Positions 52,690 through 62,076 of a stretch of 64,000 nt of DNA are shown piece by piece; positions within the stretch are counted from its first letter, which is position 1, and each line of letters begins with the position of its first letter. Location: assembly GCF_002849595.1 (NCBI RefSeq), contig NZ_NRQR01000025.1, positions 160,080 through 224,079 of the forward strand, written 5' to 3'. This DNA is from Luteimonas rhizosphaerae (GTDB lineage Bacteria; Pseudomonadota; Gammaproteobacteria; Xanthomonadales; Xanthomonadaceae). The translations under genes and the position numbers were made by a program. The notes under the pieces were generated by a model. That model saw nothing but the letters and a program-made list of their open reading frames with translations, did not search any database and had not been told where the DNA came from.

Positions 52690-53994
52690 TCAGGTCGCCG
52701 GCACGTTGCCGCGGCTGGGGGCTTCCTTGCGCCGGCGGATCGCCTCGACGCATTCGCCGATCAGCGGGGGGCCGCGGTAGACCAGGCCGGAATACAGCTG
52801 CACCAGACTCGCGCCCGCGGCGACCTTCTTGACCGCATCGGCGCCCGACAGCACGCCGCCGACGCCGATCAGCGGGATGTCGTCGTCGAGCCGGGTGCGC
52901 ATCATCCGCAGCACCGTCGTCGCCTTGTTCATCAGCGGCTCGCCGGACAGGCCGCCGGCTTCGTCCGCGCGGCGGTCGCCCTGCACGCTGATGCGCGAGA
53001 CCGTCGTGTTCGTCGCGATGACGCCGTCGACCCGCAGGTCCGACAGCACGCGCGCGGCGGCCTCGATGTCGTCGTCGCTGAGATCGGGCGCCACCTTGAC
53101 CAGCACCGGCACGCGCTTGCCGTGTTGGGCGGCCAACCGCTCCTGGGCCTCGCGCAGCGTGCCGATCAGGCGCCGCAGCGACTGTTCTTCCTGCAGCTCG
53201 CGCAGGCCGGCCGTGTTCGGCGAGGAAATGTTGACGGTGATGTAGTCGGCCAGCGGATACACCCGCTCCAGGCAGAACAGGTAGTCGTCCGCCGCGTCCT
53301 CGTTCGGCGTGTCCTTGTTCTTGCCGATGTTGATGCCGAGCACGCCGTCGCGCCGGGCGCGACCGACGTTGGCGACCAGCGCATCGACGCCCGCGTTGTT
53401 GAAGCCCAGCCGGTTGATCAGCGCGCGGTGGCGCGGCAGCCGGAACATCCGCGGTTTCGGATTGCCGGCCTGCGGCTTCGGCGTGACCGTGCCGATCTCG
53501 ACGAAGCCGAAGCCGAGCGCGAACAGCGCATCGATGTGCGCGCCGTTCTTGTCGAGCCCGGCGGCGAGCCCCACCGGATTGGGAAAGCGCAGGCCGAAGG
53601 CCTCGGTCGGCAGCGGCGTGGGCCGGTGCGCGAGCGTCGACATCAGGCCGGCGCGATGCAGCAGGTCCAGCGTCGCCAGCGTGACGCCGTGCGCACGCTC
53701 GGGATCGAGCCGGAAGACCAACGCGATCATGGCGAACAGGCCGCCGAAGAACAGGAACGCGATGGCGACGGTGACGACCGCGAGCGCGACGGCGACATAG
53801 CCCAGCACCAGGCCGGCGATCGCGAGACCGTCGCCCTCCAGGCGATCCGGTGCGCGCTGGATCTCGCTGCGGGCCAGGTGCCCGGTGACGATCGCCACGA
53901 TGCTGCCCAGCACGGGCAGCAGGCTCCAGCCGAGCAGCCCGGCGATCAGACTGACGACCGCGAGCACGCTGGTCTGGCGTGGAGGCGTACTCAT
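52690..53994 (-). CDS. pyrD: DUF4190 membrane domain fused to class 2 dihydroorotate dehydrogenase
   Basis: A 434-aa reading frame. Residues 1-88 are a DUF4190-type protein: two membrane helices around [21 protein letters not shown] (cited by [10 protein letters not shown]) and [15 protein letters not shown], with [10 protein letters not shown] between. Without a break the frame enters PyrD at about residue 89 ([12 protein letters not shown]). PyrD then shows [10 protein letters not shown], the FMN site, catalytic Ser in [11 protein letters not shown], and [12 protein letters not shown]. coli PyrD has about ten residues before FQLDPERAH; here only a few remain. An internal ATG at 53730 lacks a binding site. 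PyrD class 2 normally docks on the membrane with an N-terminal helix and uses quinone, so a membrane fusion could work. Loss of the gap between two genes is the alternative. Confidence 0.88.
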   Translation of the reverse strand: MSTPPRQTSVLAVVSLIAGLLGWSLLPVLGSIVAIVTGHLARSEIQRAPDRLEGDGLAIAGLVLGYVAVALAVVTVAIAFLFFGGLFAMIALVFRLDPERAHGVTLATLDLLHRAGLMSTLAHRPTPLPTEAFGLRFPNPVGLAAGLDKNGAHIDALFALGFGFVEIGTVTPKPQAGNPKPRMFRLPRHRALINRLGFNNAGVDALVANVGRARRDGVLGINIGKNKDTPNEDAADDYLFCLERVYPLADYITVNISSPNTAGLRELQEEQSLRRLIGTLREAQERLAAQHGKRVPVLVKVAPDLSDDDIEAAARVLSDLRVDGVIATNTTVSRISVQGDRRADEAGGLSGEPLMNKATTVLRMMRTRLDDDIPLIGVGGVLSGADAVKKVAAGASLVQLYSGLVYRGPPLIGECVEAIRRRKEAPSRGNVPAT

Positions 53995-54222
53995 GGGCAG
54001 ACGGGATTCGACGGAAGCGGAGGAGACGGCGCGGCGGAACGGATGCGGTCCCCGATGCGGCCCGTCCACCGGTCGGCGGCGGACAGCGCACACGGGCAGG
54101 GCGACAGGGCCATGCGGGACGACCTGCGGTCGACGAGGGGAGCGTCGATTATTCCAGAAGATGCGGCCTGCTGCTGGCCGAGGGCGACGCGCGGCGATTG
54201 CCACGCGTCGCCGGTGCCGGGT

Positions 54223-55758
54223 TTAAAGGTCGAACTTGATGCCCTGCGCCAGCGGCATGGCATCGGAGTAGTTGATCGTATTGGTCTGGCGGCGCATGTA
54301 GGCGCGCCACGCATCCGAACCCGATTCACGGCCACCGCCGGTTTCCTTCTCGCCGCCGAACGCACCGCCGATTTCCGCGCCGCTGGTGCCGATGTTGACG
54401 TTGGCGATGCCGCAATCCGAACCCCAGGCCGAGAGGAACTGCTCGGACGCGCGCAGATCGGTCGTGAACAGCGACGACGACAGGCCCTGCGGCACGTCGT
54501 TCTGCAGGTCGATCGCTTCTTCCAGATCGCGGTACTTCATGACGTAGAGGATCGGGGCGAAGGTCTCGGTCTGCACGACCTCGGCATCGTTGGTCAGGCC
54601 ACTGACAAGGGCGGGCAGCACGAAGTTACCCTTGCGATCATCCAGTGCGCGACCGCCGCTCTCGATCGTGCCGCCGCTGGCCTTGGCCTTTTCGATCGCG
54701 GCGAGGTATGCCTGCACGCCGTCGCGGCTGTTGAGCGGGCCCATCAGGTTGGCGGCGTCGGTCGGATCGCCGATCTTCTTCTCGACCTGGCCGTAGGCGG
54801 TCTTCAGCTTGCCCAGCACGTCATCAAAGATCGACTCGTGCACGAACAGGCGGCGCGTCGTCGTGCAGCGCTGGCCGGCGGTGCCGACAGCGCCGAACAC
54901 GATCGCCGGAATCGCCATCTTCAGGTCGGCGGTCGGGTCGACGATGATCGCGTTGTTGCCGCCCAGTTCCAGCAGCGAGCGGCCCATGCGCTTGGCAACG
55001 CGCTCACCGACGTGGCGGCCGACCTTGGTCGAACCGGTGAAGCTGACCAGCGCGATGCGCTTGTCGTCGACGAAGGCCTGCGCGAGATCGCTGCCGGCAT
55101 CGTTGAACAGGAAGAAGATGTCCGGGAAGCCGGCCTTGTTCAGCGCTTCGTTGCAGATCTTCATCGACGCGATCGCCGACAGCGGTGTCTTCGGCGACGG
55201 CTTCCAGATCGAGATGTTGCCGCAGACCGCCGCGACCAGCGCATTCCACGCCCACACCGCGACCGGGAAATTGAACGCGCTGATGATGCCGACCACGCCC
55301 ATCGGGTGCCACTGCTCGTACATGCGGTGGCCCGGGCGCTCGGAGTGCATCGTCAGGCCGTAGAGCTGGCGCGACAGGCCGACGGCGAACTCGCCGATGT
55401 CGATCATTTCCTGCACTTCGCCGTCGCCTTCCGGCTTCGACTTGCCCATCTCCAGCGCGACCAGCGAACCCAGCGCGTCCTTGTGCGTGCGCAGCGCGTC
55501 GGCGCACAGGCGCACGGCTTCGCCGCGGCGCGGGGCGGGGGTCTTGCGCCAGACCTTGAACGCCGCCTGGGCGCGCTCGACGATCAGGTCGTAGTCGGCC
55601 TGCGAGCTGGCCTGCACGCGGGCGAGCACTTCGCCATCGGTCGGGTTGACGGGCTCGATGACGCCGGCGTCGCGGGTCTTCGACCACTCGCCGTTGCCCA
55701 GGTAGGTGCCCGATTCGGTGGCCGACAGGCCGAGCGCGGTGAGGACGGAATGGGTCAT
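54223..55758 (-). CDS. ALDH7-family aldehyde dehydrogenase (aminoadipate-semialdehyde type)
   Basis: A 511-aa NAD-dependent dehydrogenase. SAFNFPVAVWAWN, SFTGSTKVGR, ELGGNNAII (catalytic Glu) and GQRCTTTRR (catalytic Cys) are the active-site motifs. The TRR following Cys and the long FGGEKETGGGRESGSDAW ending point to the ALDH7/antiquitin branch (AmaB), which oxidises L-2-aminoadipate 6-semialdehyde in lysine catabolism. Together with gcdH this suggests a lysine-degradation capability. ATG at 55758 preceded by AAGGAG. Confidence 0.92.
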   Translation of the reverse strand: MTHSVLTALGLSATESGTYLGNGEWSKTRDAGVIEPVNPTDGEVLARVQASSQADYDLIVERAQAAFKVWRKTPAPRRGEAVRLCADALRTHKDALGSLVALEMGKSKPEGDGEVQEMIDIGEFAVGLSRQLYGLTMHSERPGHRMYEQWHPMGVVGIISAFNFPVAVWAWNALVAAVCGNISIWKPSPKTPLSAIASMKICNEALNKAGFPDIFFLFNDAGSDLAQAFVDDKRIALVSFTGSTKVGRHVGERVAKRMGRSLLELGGNNAIIVDPTADLKMAIPAIVFGAVGTAGQRCTTTRRLFVHESIFDDVLGKLKTAYGQVEKKIGDPTDAANLMGPLNSRDGVQAYLAAIEKAKASGGTIESGGRALDDRKGNFVLPALVSGLTNDAEVVQTETFAPILYVMKYRDLEEAIDLQNDVPQGLSSSLFTTDLRASEQFLSAWGSDCGIANVNIGTSGAEIGGAFGGEKETGGGRESGSDAWRAYMRRQTNTINYSDAMPLAQGIKFDL

Positions 55759-55858
55759 GCGGAAAACTCCTTGTGAACGGACGCCGCCGGTCCGGGACCG
55801 GCGACATGCGGAAAAGCGGGCGCGACGCGGCGCAGGGCCGGCAGGGGAAGTCGCGGAC

Positions 55859-55935
55859 TGGTGACCCCGGCCCGATTCGAACGGGCGACCTGTCCCTTAG
55901 GAGGGGACCGCTCTATCCAGCTGAGCTACGGGGCC
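55859..55935 (-). tRNA. tRNA-Arg (anticodon CCU)
   Basis: A 77-nt cloverleaf on the minus strand. Acceptor GGCCCCG pairs with CGGGGTC (one G-U), then A73 and an encoded CCA. D-arm GCTCAGCTGGATAGAGC; anticodon stem GTCCC/GGGAC with loop CTCCTAA; T-arm GTTCGAATC within a GCCCG/CGGGC stem. The anticodon CCT reads AGG, a rare Arg codon in high-GC genomes. Not inside an rRNA operon. Confidence 0.97.
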
Positions 55936-56029
55936 ATGCGGTGCGCGATTTTCGCATGCCGCGGCGGTTTACCCAACCGCGGACCCGGCCGATGCCCGCG
56001 CCCGCCGGTCGACTGGACGGTCAGGACGC

Positions 56030-56701
56030 TCAGCGTGCCGGTTCGCCGCGCCGCGCCACGCGCCAGGCGCGGGTCGACAGGGCGGTGACGCCGTCGGCGA
56101 CGAAGCCGGGTTCGCGGTCGAGGATGTCGCGGGTCTCCAGCAGCGCGAGCTGCCAGTCGGCATCGAACAGGGCGTGGACCTCGTCCGGGCCCACGGCGAA
56201 CGGCGGCCCCTGCTTCTCGCGCTGGGGATAGTCCAGCGTGATCAGCAGGCCGCGGGCCTCGGCCGGCATGCGCCGCCAGCTGGTGTCGGCGTAGACCCGG
56301 CGCAGCGCAGGCGGCAGTGCGATCAGGGCGGCGCGATCGAAGAGGCCGGCGCAGTCGGCCAGCACGTCGGCCTCGAGCGCGAAGGCATCGCCGCAGATCA
56401 GTTCGTACGGGCCCGCGCTGAAATGCACGCCCGCCGCGGTCGTGCGGCGCGACGGCGTCAGCCCAAGTTCGTCGAAGAACTGGCGGATGGCGATCTCGGC
56501 GAGTTCGACGCCGAGGATCCGGTGGCCGCGCTCGGCCAGCCACACCATGTCCAGCGACTTGCCGCACAGCGGGACGAAGACCCGGGCATCGGCGGCGAGG
56601 GCGAGCGCGGCCCAGTGCTCGACCAGCAGCGGCGACGGCCGGTCCTGGTGGAAGCCGATGCGATCGCTCGACCAGCGCTGGTGCCAGAAGTCGGGTTGCA
56701 T
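56030..56701 (-). CDS. tpm: Thiopurine S-methyltransferase family protein
   Basis: A 223-aa SAM-dependent methyltransferase of the bacterial TPMT family. WHQRWSSDRIGFHQDRPSPLL at the N-terminus (cited as IGFHQDRPSP), VFVPLCGKSLDMVWLA binding SAM, GVELAEIAIRQFF, FDRAALIALPP and LLITLDYPQ are diagnostic. These enzymes methylate selenium, tellurium or thiol compounds in bacteria. GGAGCC precedes the ATG at 56701. Confidence 0.93.
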   Translation of the reverse strand: MQPDFWHQRWSSDRIGFHQDRPSPLLVEHWAALALAADARVFVPLCGKSLDMVWLAERGHRILGVELAEIAIRQFFDELGLTPSRRTTAAGVHFSAGPYELICGDAFALEADVLADCAGLFDRAALIALPPALRRVYADTSWRRMPAEARGLLITLDYPQREKQGPPFAVGPDEVHALFDADWQLALLETRDILDREPGFVADGVTALSTRAWRVARRGEPAR

Positions 56702-56841
56702 GGGGATGGCTCCGGTCGGTTGTGGCGGTGTCTGGCAGGTACGCGCTGGCGCGCGACCTGGACGGACGACGTCGGGCCGCGCGCCAGTGCGCGCCGACAG
56801 CAGCATCCTCGGCGCAGCTGAGGCGCTGTCGCCGCGCCGCA

Positions 56842-59085
56842 TCACGCGATCGCGAGGTCGTCCACCTTCTGCCAGCCACGCGGCAGCAGACCGCCGCGCG
56901 AGCCGCGTGCGCCGAGATACGGGTCGAGCTCCTTGAACGACAGCGTCATCGTCCGTGCGCCCGACAGCACCAGCAGCGCGCTGCCCGGCGGCACGGCCGC
57001 GACCGCGATGACGTGCTCGGTGCCGCGCTTGGCCTTCGGGATCTCGATGATCTTGTTGCCCTTGCCCTTGTCGAGTTCCGGCAGGTCGGCGACCGGGAAC
57101 ACCAGCAGGTGGCCGGCGCTGGTGACGATGACCAGGCGGTCGAGCGCCGCATCGCGCACCGGTGCGGGTTGCAGCACCGTGGCGCCCGGCGACAGCGACA
57201 GCATCGCCTTGCCGGCCTTCTGACGGCCGGTCAGGTTCTCGAACCGGGTCACGAAGCCGTAGCCGTGCGAGGAGGCGAGCACGAAGCGGGTGTCGTTGTC
57301 GCCACTGGCGACCGCCTGGAACGCGGCGCCGGCGGCTGGCGAGAAGCGCCCGGTCAGCGGCTCGCCGTTGCCGCGCGCCGACGGCAGCGAATGCGCGATC
57401 GTCGAGTAGCTGCGGCCGTTGGCGTCGAGGAACGCGACCTGCTGCGTGGTGCGTCCGCGCGCGAACGCCAGCAGGCGGTCGCCGTCGCGATACGACATCG
57501 CCGTCGGGTCCATGTCGTGGCCTTTCGCCGCGCGCACCCAGCCCTTTTCGCTGACGACGATCGTCACCGGCTCGCTCGGCACCAGGTCGGTCTCGGCCAG
57601 CGCCTGCGCGCTGCCACGGACCACCAGCGGCGAACGCCGCGGGTCGCCGAACTTCTTCGCATCGGCCAGCAGTTCGTCCTTGATCAGCTTCTTCAGCTTG
57701 GCGCCGCTGCCGAGCGTCGCGGTCAGGCGGTCGCGTTCGCTTTCCAGCTCCGCCTGCTCGCCGCGGATCTTCATCTCTTCCAGGCGCGCGAGCTGGCGCA
57801 GACGCGTCTCGAGGATGTAGTCGACCTGTTCGTCGCTGAGTCCGAAGCGCGCCTGCAGCACGCCGCGCGGCTCGTCCTCGGTGCGGATGATGCGGATCAC
57901 CTCGTCGAGGTTGAGGAACGCGACCAGCAGGCCGTCGAGCAGGTGCAGGCGACGCTCGACCTTCTCCAGGCGGTGGGTCAGGCGACGGGTCACGGTGGTG
58001 GTGCGGAACTGCAGCCACTCCGACAGCAGCATCTTCAGGTTCTTGACCTGCGGCCGGCCGTCGAGCCCGATGATGTTGAGGTTGACCCGGTAGCTCTTCT
58101 CCAGGTCCGTCGTCGCGAACAGATGCCCCATCAGCTGCTCGGCATCGACACGGTTCGAGCGCGGGATCAGCACCACGCGCACCGGATTGGCATGGTCGGA
58201 TTCGTCGCGGATGTCTTCCAGCCACGGCAGCTTCTTGGCGCGCATCTGGGCTGCGATCTGCTCGATCACCTTGCTCGGGCTGACCTGGTAGGGCAGCGCG
58301 GTGATGACGATGTTGGCGTTTTCCTTCTGGAACGTGGCGCGCGCGCGCACGCTGCCGTGGCCGGTCTCGTACATCGCCAGCAGGTCGGAGGCGGGCGTGA
58401 TGATCTCGGCGGTGGTCGGATAGTCCGGGCCGCGCACGTGCTCGCAGAGGTCGCGCACGCTGGCGTCGGGCGCGTCGAGCAGGCGCACGCAGGCACTGAC
58501 GATCTCGCCGACGTTGTGTGGCGGCACGTCGGTCGCCATGCCGACCGCGATGCCGGTGGTGCCGTTGAGCAGCAGGTGCGGCAACCGCGCCGGCAGCCAC
58601 GACGGCTCTTCCATCGTGCCGTCGAAGTTGTCGGTCCAGTCGACGGTGCCGTGGCCGAGCTCGGCCAGCAGCATTTCGGCGATCGGCGTCATCTTCGATT
58701 CGGTGTAGCGCATCGCCGCGAAGGACTTGGGATCGTCGCTGGACCCGAAATTGCCCTGGCCGTCGATCAGCGGATAGCGGTACGAGAACGGCTGCGCCAT
58801 CAGCACCAAGGCCTCGTAGCAGGCGCTGTCGCCGTGCGGGTGGTACTTGCCGATCACGTCGCCGACGGTGCGCGCGGATTTCTTCGGTTTCGCCGCGGCG
58901 CTGAGGCCGAGCTCGCTCATCGCGTAGATGATGCGGCGCTGCACCGGCTTGAGGCCATCGCCGATGAAGGGCAGGGCGCGGTCGAGCACGACGTACATCG
59001 AATAGTCGAGGTAGGCACGCTCGGCGAACTCGCGCAGCGGCAGCTGCTCGAAACCATGGAAGGCGGGACGGACGGACTCGGTCAT
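56842..59085 (-). CDS. parC: DNA topoisomerase IV subunit A
   Basis: A 747-aa type II topoisomerase subunit that decatenates chromosomes. The active-site Tyr is Tyr127 in AAMRYTES. The quinolone-resistance region is [27 protein letters not shown] (partly cited); the residues equal to E. coli Ser80 and Glu84 are Ser87 and Glu91, both wild type. The C-terminal domain has the pinwheel motifs, for example [12 protein letters not shown]. No internal loss compared with E. coli ParC. Divergent from the FNR-like gene across 189 bp. Confidence 0.95.
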   Translation of the reverse strand: MTESVRPAFHGFEQLPLREFAERAYLDYSMYVVLDRALPFIGDGLKPVQRRIIYAMSELGLSAAAKPKKSARTVGDVIGKYHPHGDSACYEALVLMAQPFSYRYPLIDGQGNFGSSDDPKSFAAMRYTESKMTPIAEMLLAELGHGTVDWTDNFDGTMEEPSWLPARLPHLLLNGTTGIAVGMATDVPPHNVGEIVSACVRLLDAPDASVRDLCEHVRGPDYPTTAEIITPASDLLAMYETGHGSVRARATFQKENANIVITALPYQVSPSKVIEQIAAQMRAKKLPWLEDIRDESDHANPVRVVLIPRSNRVDAEQLMGHLFATTDLEKSYRVNLNIIGLDGRPQVKNLKMLLSEWLQFRTTTVTRRLTHRLEKVERRLHLLDGLLVAFLNLDEVIRIIRTEDEPRGVLQARFGLSDEQVDYILETRLRQLARLEEMKIRGEQAELESERDRLTATLGSGAKLKKLIKDELLADAKKFGDPRRSPLVVRGSAQALAETDLVPSEPVTIVVSEKGWVRAAKGHDMDPTAMSYRDGDRLLAFARGRTTQQVAFLDANGRSYSTIAHSLPSARGNGEPLTGRFSPAAGAAFQAVASGDNDTRFVLASSHGYGFVTRFENLTGRQKAGKAMLSLSPGATVLQPAPVRDAALDRLVIVTSAGHLLVFPVADLPELDKGKGNKIIEIPKAKRGTEHVIAVAAVPPGSALLVLSGARTMTLSFKELDPYLGARGSRGGLLPRGWQKVDDLAIA

Positions 59086-59274
59086 CGGGACAGCATCTGC
59101 GGTGGATCGCCGATTTTAGCGGGTGCGCGTCCCGGGCGTGACGTCGTCTCGGGCGATCGACGCGGCGGGCGGCGCCAACGGGCGGCGCGGCGCGGTGGGC
59201 ACCGGCCTCACGCGCAGGGATCGCGCCACCCCGCGTCCGGCCTGCGGCACGGCGCGCGCTATCATCGCGGCGTC

Positions 59275-60045
59275 ATGGCCCCCAAACCGCACCCGCGTCC
59301 GCCTGCCGAGTCCGTTTCCGGCGCGCGGCACGCCGTGTCGGGCAGCGCGCGCCGCGCGCCGCATCCGGGCTGCGCGGACTGCCTGACCCGGCATCTGGCG
59401 GTCTGCGCGGCATTGCCGGCGTCGGAGACGCAGGCGCTTGAGGCTGCGGCCGGTGAGCTGCTGCTGCCGCCGGGCGCCACGCTGGCCCACGAGGGCGATC
59501 CACGGCGCGAGGTCTACACCGTGACCCGCGGCATGCTGCGTCGGGTGCGGCTGTTGCCGGACGGTCGCCGCCTGGTCGCCGGGTTCCTGCTGCCGGGCGA
59601 CTTCATCGGTTTCAGCGGCGCGCCGCGCTACCGGCACACGATCGAAGCGATCACCGACAGCGTGCTGTGCACGTTTCCGTTCGGCGAGAGGCGGCAGTTG
59701 CGCACGCGGTACCCGGCACTCGAATCGGGTCTGCTCACCCAGGCGTGCAGCGAACTCGATGCCACCCGCGGCAGCCTGATGCTGCTGGCCCGGCTGGGGC
59801 CAAGCGAGCGCCTGGCGGGTTTTCTCGTCGAACTGGCCGGACGCCAGCAACAGCGCGGCGGCAGCATCGATCATGTCGAGCTGCCGATGACCCGCACCGA
59901 CATCGCCGACCACCTGGGACTGACCATCGAGACCGTCAGCCGCAGCTTCACGAAGCTGCGCCAGAGCGGGGCGATCGCGTTCGAGGATCCGCACCGGATC
60001 GACCTGGTCGACCTGCGGACGCTGCGGAGCGCCGCCGGCCTCTGA
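59275..60045 (+). CDS. FNR/Anr-like transcriptional regulator
   Basis: A 256-aa Crp/Fnr-family regulator. Candidate [4Fe-4S] ligands are Cys33, Cys36, Cys44 and Cys132 (SVLCTFPF, equal to FNR Cys122). The N-terminal spacing C-x2-C-x7-C differs from C-x2-C-x5-C of E. coli FNR. The effector domain (about 50-135) has MLRRVRLLPDGRRLV and LPGDFIGF. The HTH (about 211-232) has DIADHLGLTIETVSRSFTKL, keeping the E-xx-SR residues that read TTGAT half-sites. It sits directly before cydABX, whose promoter region has a perfect FNR site. Oxygen sensing is inferred. Confidence 0.88.
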   Translation: MAPKPHPRPPAESVSGARHAVSGSARRAPHPGCADCLTRHLAVCAALPASETQALEAAAGELLLPPGATLAHEGDPRREVYTVTRGMLRRVRLLPDGRRLVAGFLLPGDFIGFSGAPRYRHTIEAITDSVLCTFPFGERRQLRTRYPALESGLLTQACSELDATRGSLMLLARLGPSERLAGFLVELAGRQQQRGGSIDHVELPMTRTDIADHLGLTIETVSRSFTKLRQSGAIAFEDPHRIDLVDLRTLRSAAGL

Positions 60046-60423
60046 GTCCGCCGCGGGCTCGCTGCCCGCGTGCCGTGATCGCGTGATCGCCCGCAGGTCC
60101 ACGGCGTGCAGCCAGCCGGGCCGCTGGGACATACGCCCGCATGTTCTTGGCGGCCGGCGATGCCGCCACGCCTGCCGATCGGCACATGGAATACCGCGCG
60201 CGACGCCGGTCCGCGGTCCTGCGGCCTGTCCAGGGACGCCCTCGTCGCCAGCCCGGTGGCCCGTTCCGGCGGATCGCCGCGCCGGCAACCTCCCTGGTCC
60301 CGACGCCGCGCACGGCACCGCGCCCTTGTCGCATCTGCGCGCGTGGACTGCATTGATCAGGATCAATGCGCGATCCGGGGCCGGAGCCGAGCATGCCGGC
60401 ATGCCCCGTTCCGGTTGAAACCC
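60046..60423. other. Intergenic region between the FNR-like gene and cydA
   Basis: About 378 bp with no supported gene. Open frames on both strands look like random GC-rich translations. The right end carries the FNR box; the rest shows no repeat or RNA gene that I can recognise. Confidence 0.6.
60353..60366 (+). promoter_or_regulatory. Perfect FNR/Anr box upstream of cydA
   Basis: TTGAT-CAGG-ATCAA matches the FNR consensus TTGAT-N4-ATCAA at all ten fixed positions. Its centre lies about 64 nt before the cydA ATG. If it acts at -41.5, transcription would begin near 60401. Recognition residues of the adjacent FNR-like protein fit this site. Confidence 0.88.
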
Positions 60424-62049
60424 ATGATCGACATGACCGTCGTCGAGCTGTCCCGGCTCCAGTTCGCGCTCACCGCGATGTACCACTTCCTGTTCGTGCC
60501 GCTGACCCTGGGGCTGTCTTTCATGATGGCGATCATGGAGAGCGTCTATGTCATGACCGGACGCGATGTCTGGAGGCGGATGACGCTCTTCTGGGGCGTG
60601 CTGTTCGGCATCAACTTCGCCGTCGGCGTCGCCACCGGCATCGTCATGGAATTCCAGTTCGGCATGAACTGGGCCTACTACAGCCAGTACGTCGGCGACA
60701 TCTTCGGCGCGCCACTGGCGATCGAAGGGCTGATGGCGTTCTTCCTCGAAGCGACCTTCATCGGCCTGTTCTTCTTCGGCTGGAAGCGGCTGTCCAAGAT
60801 CCAGCACCTGGTGGTGACCTGGCTGGTCGCGCTGGGCGCCAACTTCTCGGCGCTGTGGATCCTGGTCGCCAACGGCTGGATGCAGAATCCGGTCGGCGCG
60901 GTGTTCAATCCCGACACCATGCGCATGGAGATCACCGACTTCGTCGCGGTGATCTTCAACCCGGTCGCCCAGGCCAAGTTCGTGCACACGGTCAGCGCGG
61001 GCTACGTGACCGGCGCGATCTTCGTGATGTCGGTCAGCGCGTTCTATCTGCTGCGCGGCAAGCACAAGGACATCGCGCGGCGCTCGATCGCGGTCGCCGC
61101 GAGCTTCGGCCTGGCGTCGGCGCTGAGCGTGGTGGTGCTCGGCGACGAGAGCGGCTACGCCGCCACCGAGCACCAGAAGATGAAGCTCGCCGCAATCGAG
61201 GCGATGTGGCACACCGAGCCCGCGCCGGCCGGTTTCACCGTGATCGGGCTGCCGGACCAGTCCGGCCAGCACAACCGCTTCGAGATCAAGATTCCGTGGC
61301 TGATGGGCCTGATCGCGACGCGTTCGCTCGACGGCGAGATCCCCGGCATCCTCGAGCTGGTCGAGCGTGCCGAGCACCGCATCCGCGGCGGGCAGCGGGC
61401 CTATGCCGCACTGGAGCGACTGCGCGAGAACGGCGACGACGTGGCCGCGCGTGCCGCCTTCGACCAGCACTGGACCGACCTCGGCCATGGCCTGCTGCTC
61501 AAGCGCTACCGCGACGACATCGTCAACGCCACCGAGCAGGAAGTGTCCCGCGCCGCACTCGACACCGTGCCGCGTGTCGCGCCGCTGTTCTGGACGTTCC
61601 GGATCATGGCCGGCATCGGCTTCTACCTGATCGGGTTCTTCACGTTCGCGTTCTGGACGGTCACGCGCGGCCGCGTCGAGGAGAGCCGGCGGTTCCTGTG
61701 GATCGCGCTCTGGAGCCTACCGCTGCCGTGGATCGCGATCGAATGCGGGTGGTTCGTCGCCGAATACGGCCGCCAGCCCTGGGCGGTGGAGGGCGTGCTG
61801 CCGACCTTCTATGCCGCGTCCGGCATCGCACTGAAGGACATCCTGATTTCGCTGGCGGGCTTCGTGATCATCTACACAGGACTGGCCATCGTCGCCGCGA
61901 AGCTGATGCTCAACGCCATCCGCAAGGGGCCCGACGTGCTCGCACCGCCGACGCAGGACGATGCACCGGCCGCCGTCGACGACGTGGCCCCGGACATCGA
62001 CCAACTCGGGCTCGACGTGCTTGTTCTGTCGCCTCGCACGAACGTCTGA
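60424..62049 (+). CDS. cydA: Cytochrome bd quinol oxidase subunit I
   Basis: A 541-aa membrane protein with nine helices, heme b558, b595 and d. ELSRLQFALTAMYHFLF has the heme His21; GDIFGAPLAIEGLMAFFLE and NGWMQNPVG follow. The periplasmic Q-loop is the long E. coli type (insert with RIRGGQRAYAALERLRE). GWFVAEYGRQPW is the heme-d region near the C-terminus. Complete. The ATG at 60424 is used; 60433 is possible. First gene of cydABX. Confidence 0.96.
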   Translation: MIDMTVVELSRLQFALTAMYHFLFVPLTLGLSFMMAIMESVYVMTGRDVWRRMTLFWGVLFGINFAVGVATGIVMEFQFGMNWAYYSQYVGDIFGAPLAIEGLMAFFLEATFIGLFFFGWKRLSKIQHLVVTWLVALGANFSALWILVANGWMQNPVGAVFNPDTMRMEITDFVAVIFNPVAQAKFVHTVSAGYVTGAIFVMSVSAFYLLRGKHKDIARRSIAVAASFGLASALSVVVLGDESGYAATEHQKMKLAAIEAMWHTEPAPAGFTVIGLPDQSGQHNRFEIKIPWLMGLIATRSLDGEIPGILELVERAEHRIRGGQRAYAALERLRENGDDVAARAAFDQHWTDLGHGLLLKRYRDDIVNATEQEVSRAALDTVPRVAPLFWTFRIMAGIGFYLIGFFTFAFWTVTRGRVEESRRFLWIALWSLPLPWIAIECGWFVAEYGRQPWAVEGVLPTFYAASGIALKDILISLAGFVIIYTGLAIVAAKLMLNAIRKGPDVLAPPTQDDAPAAVDDVAPDIDQLGLDVLVLSPRTNV

Positions 62050-62076
62050 CGCACACTTTTCCCCGAGGAACTCACC

